NCBI GenBank assembly: GCA_004283055.1 | Contig: SHLP01000003.1 | Coordinates: 41,587-105,586 of the forward strand | Direction of reading: 5' to 3' | Source of the DNA: Deltaproteobacteria bacterium | GTDB lineage: Bacteria > Myxococcota_A > Polyangia > Polyangiales > Houyiibacteriaceae | Length of the DNA stretch: 64,000 nt | Part shown: piece by piece, positions 60,836 to 64,000 of the stretch | Layout: each line of letters starts with the position of its first letter | Position numbering within the stretch: the stretch's first letter is position 1 | Notes under the pieces: generated by a model | Databases searched by the model: none | Told to the model about the DNA's origin: nothing | What the model saw: only the letters and a program-made list of their open reading frames with translations | Program-made: the position numbers and the translations under genes

Positions 60836-62106
60836 TTCAACGCATCATGGTTGCAGGTGGCGGCACGGGCGGGCATCTCTTTCCCGGTCTCGCGGTCGTC
60901 GAGGAGCTTCGTCGAAGGGTGCCCGGCCTCCAAGTGAAATTCGTGGGAACGGCCCGCGGCATCGAGGCTCGCATTCTCCCAGGGCGTGGCGAGGAGCTGC
61001 AGCTTCTCGACGTGACGCCACTCAAGGGGCAGGGCGCCGCTGCGCGGTTCAAGAGCTTCGCCCGGATTCCAAGCGCAATGAGAGAGGCGGCATCCCTCAT
61101 ACGGGACTTCGAGCCAGATCTGGTGCTTGGGGTCGGAGGTTACGCATCTGGTCCCTTGCTTCTCTCCGCTTCGCTCTCGGGAAGGCCGACGGCGCTTCTC
61201 GAGCAAAACGCATACGTCGGCATGACCAATCGAATCCTCGCACGATTCGTCGACCGTGCGTACATCGCCTTCGAGCAGACCGAACGGGTTTTTGGAGCGA
61301 GCAAATCGAGGCTGACGGGCAATCCCGTTCGACACGAATTCGTCGAGCATGCGCGCCTTGCCTTGGCCGACCCGGAAGGCTTCGAGTCGCGGGCACGCAC
61401 GGTGCTGGTCCTTGGCGGGTCCCAGGGAGCCCGCAAGCTAAATGAAGACCTGCCTCGTGCACTAGGCCGGGCCGGCCTTGCCGACCGCAATCTCCAAGTC
61501 GTCCACCAGACCGGTGAAGCGATGCGTGAGGAGGTTGAAGCGATCTATCGAGACCTCGGAATCGAGGCCAAGGTCGTCACCTTCATCGACGAGATCGCGC
61601 GCGCCTATGCAAACGCAGCGCTGGTCGTGGCGCGTGCGGGAGCCACCACCTTGGCGGAGCTCTGCGCGATTGGCCGCCCGTCCATTCTGATCCCATTCCC
61701 GTTTGCGGCCGACGATCACCAAGCCAAGAACGCCGATGCCCTGCAAGCGCAGGGAGCATCGATTTGCATCCGAGAGTCTGAGCTCGAGGTCGACCGCTTG
61801 GCCGCGCTCGTCGCCGGCCTTTTGGAGGATCCCGACCGTCGCAAGGCGATGGCACGGGCGGCGCGGAAGCACGGCCGACCGGATGCGGCCGCAGCGATTG
61901 TCGACGACATGATGGACTGGATCGGTGGCGCAGAGCCGTCCTTAGGGAACGCGCAGGAGCCCGAAAACGAGCCACCGTCCGGCGTGCAGTACCGAGGGCT
62001 TGCCGTCGCCCCGATGCTCCGACTTGGATCGCCCGAGGTGGCCCTCCGTCCCGCCACGCATCGCGCGCGCCGCCCGGTTGTCGTCGACGGGGCCGTGTGG
62101 GAGTAA
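60832..62106 (+). CDS. murG: MurG GlcNAc transferase with extra C-terminal tail
   Basis: MurG adds GlcNAc to lipid I to make lipid II. GGGTGGHLFPGLAV near the N-terminus, LLEQNAYVGMTNR, GGSQGARKLN and ARAGATTLAELCAIGRPSI in the UDP-GlcNAc domain, and FAADDHQAKNADAL are characteristic. MurG is normally about 350-370 residues; this one has 424. Residues 365-424 are a Pro/Ala/Arg/Val-rich tail with no family match that I recognise. The start overlaps ftsW and murC follows 6 bp later. Confidence 0.94.
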   Translation: MIQRIMVAGGGTGGHLFPGLAVVEELRRRVPGLQVKFVGTARGIEARILPGRGEELQLLDVTPLKGQGAAARFKSFARIPSAMREAASLIRDFEPDLVLGVGGYASGPLLLSASLSGRPTALLEQNAYVGMTNRILARFVDRAYIAFEQTERVFGASKSRLTGNPVRHEFVEHARLALADPEGFESRARTVLVLGGSQGARKLNEDLPRALGRAGLADRNLQVVHQTGEAMREEVEAIYRDLGIEAKVVTFIDEIARAYANAALVVARAGATTLAELCAIGRPSILIPFPFAADDHQAKNADALQAQGASICIRESELEVDRLAALVAGLLEDPDRRKAMARAARKHGRPDAAAAIVDDMMDWIGGAEPSLGNAQEPENEPPSGVQYRGLAVAPMLRLGSPEVALRPATHRARRPVVVDGAVWE

Positions 62107-62112
62107 GCGACC

Positions 62113-63486
62113 ATGTTTCGCGGTAGAATTCGCTCCATTCACTTCGTTGGCGTGGGCGGCGTCGGGATGAGCGGCATTGCGGAAGTGCTGCTCGACTCGG
62201 GCTTCGACGTGACGGGGTCCGACCTCCGCCACAACGACTACACGCGCCGCCTAGAGAGGAAGGGCGCGAAGGTCTACCTTGGTCACAAAGCCGAGCAGGT
62301 GACCAATGCGGATGTCGTCGTGTTCTCATCGGCGGTTCCACCCAGCAATCCGGAGCTGGTCGCAGCGCGCGCGGCGGGCGTGCCCGTCATACCTCGGGCG
62401 GAGATGCTCGGTGAGTTGATGAGACTCAAAGACGGCATCGCCATCGCAGGATCCCACGGCAAGACGACGACGACGTCCTTGGTTGCCACGGTCTTACGAG
62501 GAGCAGGGCTCGACCCAACCGTCATCATCGGCGGCAAGCTCAATGCGCTCGGCTCGGGGGCGGCCAGGGGCGCCGGGGACTTGCTCGTGGCGGAAGCCGA
62601 TGAATCCGATGGCTCGTTCCATCATCTGATTCCTTCGATCGCCGTCATCACCAACATCGATCCGGAGCACCTCGACCACTACGGAAGCCTGGAGGCCGTC
62701 AAAGAGGCATTCATCGACTTTGCCAATCGGGTGCCCTTCTATGGCTTGGTGGTCGCGTGCCTCGATCACCCGAACGTTCAGGACGTTTTGCCGAGGCTCG
62801 ACAAGCGCATCGTCACGTACGGGTTTTCGGTGCACTCGGACTACCGAGCGCGCAACCCGGTGTTTTCGGGTCTCACCGTAGGCTTTGATGTAGAGCATCA
62901 CGGAAGAAGCTTGGGTCAGTTCGAGGTTCGCATGCCGGGCATTCACAATGTTCTGAACGCGCTTGCGACCATTGCGGTCGCCGACGAGCTGCGGGTTGAA
63001 CACGACCAGGTCCGTTCTGCGCTCCGCGGCTTCGAAGGTGTGCAGCGTCGCTTCTCGATTGTCGGAGAACAGAACGGGGTGACGGTCATCGATGACTATG
63101 GACACCACCCGGCCGAGGTCGAGGTGACCTTGGAGGCCGCAACGAGGGCCTATCGGTCACGAATCATCGTCGCCTTTCAGCCCCATCGGTACACTCGAAC
63201 GCGAGACCTCTTCGATGAGCTCACCCGAGCGTTCAACCAGGCCGATGTTCTATTCTTGACCGAGGTCTATGCCGCGGGCGAAAAACCAATCGAGGGGGCT
63301 GATGCGCGTCGACTCGCAGAGGCGATTCGTGCGCACGGGCATCGTGACGTGACCCTGGTAGAGGACCGAAAGGATTTGGCCGCCGCGATGGCCGAGCGTG
63401 TTCGCTCGGGGGATGTGGTCATCACGCTGGGGGCGGGAGACATCACAAGGACCGGCCCAGAGCTCCTCGAGGTGCTCCGCCGATGA
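62113..63486 (+). CDS. murC: UDP-N-acetylmuramate--L-alanine ligase
   Basis: MurC adds the first stem residue, L-alanine. The 457 residues have [17 protein letters not shown] at the N-terminus, the ATP motif [36 protein letters not shown], and the C-terminal [15 protein letters not shown] and [13 protein letters not shown]. The start is ATG 62113, 6 bp after murG. The stop overlaps ftsQ (ATGA). murB, which often follows murC in this cluster, is absent here. Confidence 0.96.
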   Translation: MFRGRIRSIHFVGVGGVGMSGIAEVLLDSGFDVTGSDLRHNDYTRRLERKGAKVYLGHKAEQVTNADVVVFSSAVPPSNPELVAARAAGVPVIPRAEMLGELMRLKDGIAIAGSHGKTTTTSLVATVLRGAGLDPTVIIGGKLNALGSGAARGAGDLLVAEADESDGSFHHLIPSIAVITNIDPEHLDHYGSLEAVKEAFIDFANRVPFYGLVVACLDHPNVQDVLPRLDKRIVTYGFSVHSDYRARNPVFSGLTVGFDVEHHGRSLGQFEVRMPGIHNVLNALATIAVADELRVEHDQVRSALRGFEGVQRRFSIVGEQNGVTVIDDYGHHPAEVEVTLEAATRAYRSRIIVAFQPHRYTRTRDLFDELTRAFNQADVLFLTEVYAAGEKPIEGADARRLAEAIRAHGHRDVTLVEDRKDLAAAMAERVRSGDVVITLGAGDITRTGPELLEVLRR

Positions 63487-64000
63487 ACCGACGCGCCTCG
63501 ACGAATGGTCGGAAGAAGCCTGCGCGGAAAAAAAAGCCGGCGCAGAAAAGGCCGGTCGAAAGGAAAACCGCGCCAAAGCGGCCTGCTCGAAAGAACGCGG
63601 TCGCCAAAAAGGCCAGCCGGCGAAAGACTGCCGCCGAGAAGCCGACCCGACGGTCCGCCGCGAAAAAGGTCGCTCGCGAACAGCTGACGCGCAGGGCCAG
63701 GCCGAGTGGCCGCAGCCAAAATCGGCGACGGCCTAGCGCGAAGAAGCTGCCCCAAGGCAAACCTACGAGAACCTGGCGCGAGCGAGCGGCACGGGCCCGG
63801 GAAGGGCTCGGCGAAGGTCTCCGCGCCCGGAGAGCCTGGCTTCGTCGAGGGGGGCAGGTGGCTCTCGGAGGACTGCTCGTCGCCGCCGCCCTGTGGCTCG
63901 GAGAGCAGACGGTTCGCTACGCGCAGCATGCGGAGGCGTTCGAGATTCGCGAGATCGTCATCGACGGCAACATTCAGCTCGAGGACATCGACGTGCGGGG
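63483..64000 (+). CDS. ftsQ: FtsQ division protein, 3' end beyond the window, with long basic N-terminus
   Basis: The frame opens at ATG 63483, overlapping the murC stop, and runs off the right edge after 172 residues. Residues 1-125 are very rich in Lys, Arg, Ala and Pro ([26 protein letters not shown]). One membrane helix follows (about 127-140, [13 protein letters not shown]), then the start of a POTRA domain ([18 protein letters not shown]). Topology, POTRA start and position after murC indicate FtsQ, the divisome scaffold that binds FtsL and FtsB. The basic N-terminus is far longer than the roughly 20-30 residues usual for FtsQ. Confidence 0.85.
   Translation, partial: MNRRASTNGRKKPARKKKPAQKRPVERKTAPKRPARKNAVAKKASRRKTAAEKPTRRSAAKKVAREQLTRRARPSGRSQNRRRPSAKKLPQGKPTRTWRERAARAREGLGEGLRARRAWLRRGGQVALGGLLVAAALWLGEQTVRYAQHAEAFEIREIVIDGNIQLEDIDVR

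Noticed and set aside
62113-63486. Possible fusion of MurC with MurB
   Set aside because: The length of 457 residues and motifs correspond to MurC alone.
1-64000. tRNA, rRNA, CRISPR, insertion sequences, prophage
   Set aside because: No cloverleaf, repeat-spacer array, transposase or phage structural gene was recognised anywhere in the window.

Overview
The window looks like chromosomal DNA from a GC-rich deltaproteobacterial lineage, most likely Myxococcota. The evidence is an MglA-type Ras-like GTPase, several TPR and degenerate regulatory proteins, a PASTA-bearing FtsI in a complete division/cell-wall cluster, and many overlapping genes with GTG or TTG starts. This lineage call is an inference from gene content; no rRNA or other phylogenetic marker was compared. 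I found no rRNA, tRNA, CRISPR array, insertion sequence or prophage. Coding density is very high: 6 of the 7 convergent gene pairs overlap at their 3' ends.

Left part (1-24.9 kb). The window opens inside a TPR-like gene preceded by an SDR dehydrogenase. A CaCA antiporter, a DUF938 methyltransferase and two membrane-bound alkaline-phosphatase/sulfatase-superfamily proteins follow, with a GT-C glycosyltransferase. At 9.7-16.1 kb, ethylmalonyl-CoA mutase, a MeaB G-protein chaperone and methylsuccinyl-CoA dehydrogenase form an ethylmalonyl-CoA pathway operon. It is divergent from an ScfR/RamB-type short-chain acyl regulator. Next come yajQ, pheA, a degenerate cyclase/P-loop/TPR protein paired with pspA, a sugar-nucleotide epimerase, glpK and a UPF0158 gene.

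Middle part (25-50 kb). Here lie smc, an APC permease, purL-purQ, a signal-peptidase-like protein that lacks both catalytic residues, and thiE-thiG-thiS. Two orphan DNA methyltransferases are present, with a glutamine cyclotransferase-like lipoprotein, alr and mlaE-mlaF. An aminotransferase faces a FolB-cupin fusion followed by an SDR, pyrR-pyrB and namZ. Reading the other way is an operon of a tail-anchored protein, an MglA-like GTPase, a PocR-domain histidine kinase and thiL.

Right part (50.2-64 kb). This is the dcw cluster: mraZ-rsmH-ftsL-ftsI-murE-murF-mraY-murD-ftsW-murG-murC-ftsQ. Nearly every junction overlaps by 1-11 bp. A canonical sigma70 promoter is followed by three 10-bp MraZ-type repeats. 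ftsQ runs off the right edge and has an unusually long lysine/arginine-rich cytoplasmic N-terminus. murB and ddl are not between murC and ftsQ.

I did not find one clear new system. The best leads are the active-site-less signal peptidase, the FolB-cupin fusion, the GTPase/PocR-kinase operon, the degenerate cyclase-ATPase next to PspA, and the histone-H1-like N-terminus of FtsQ.
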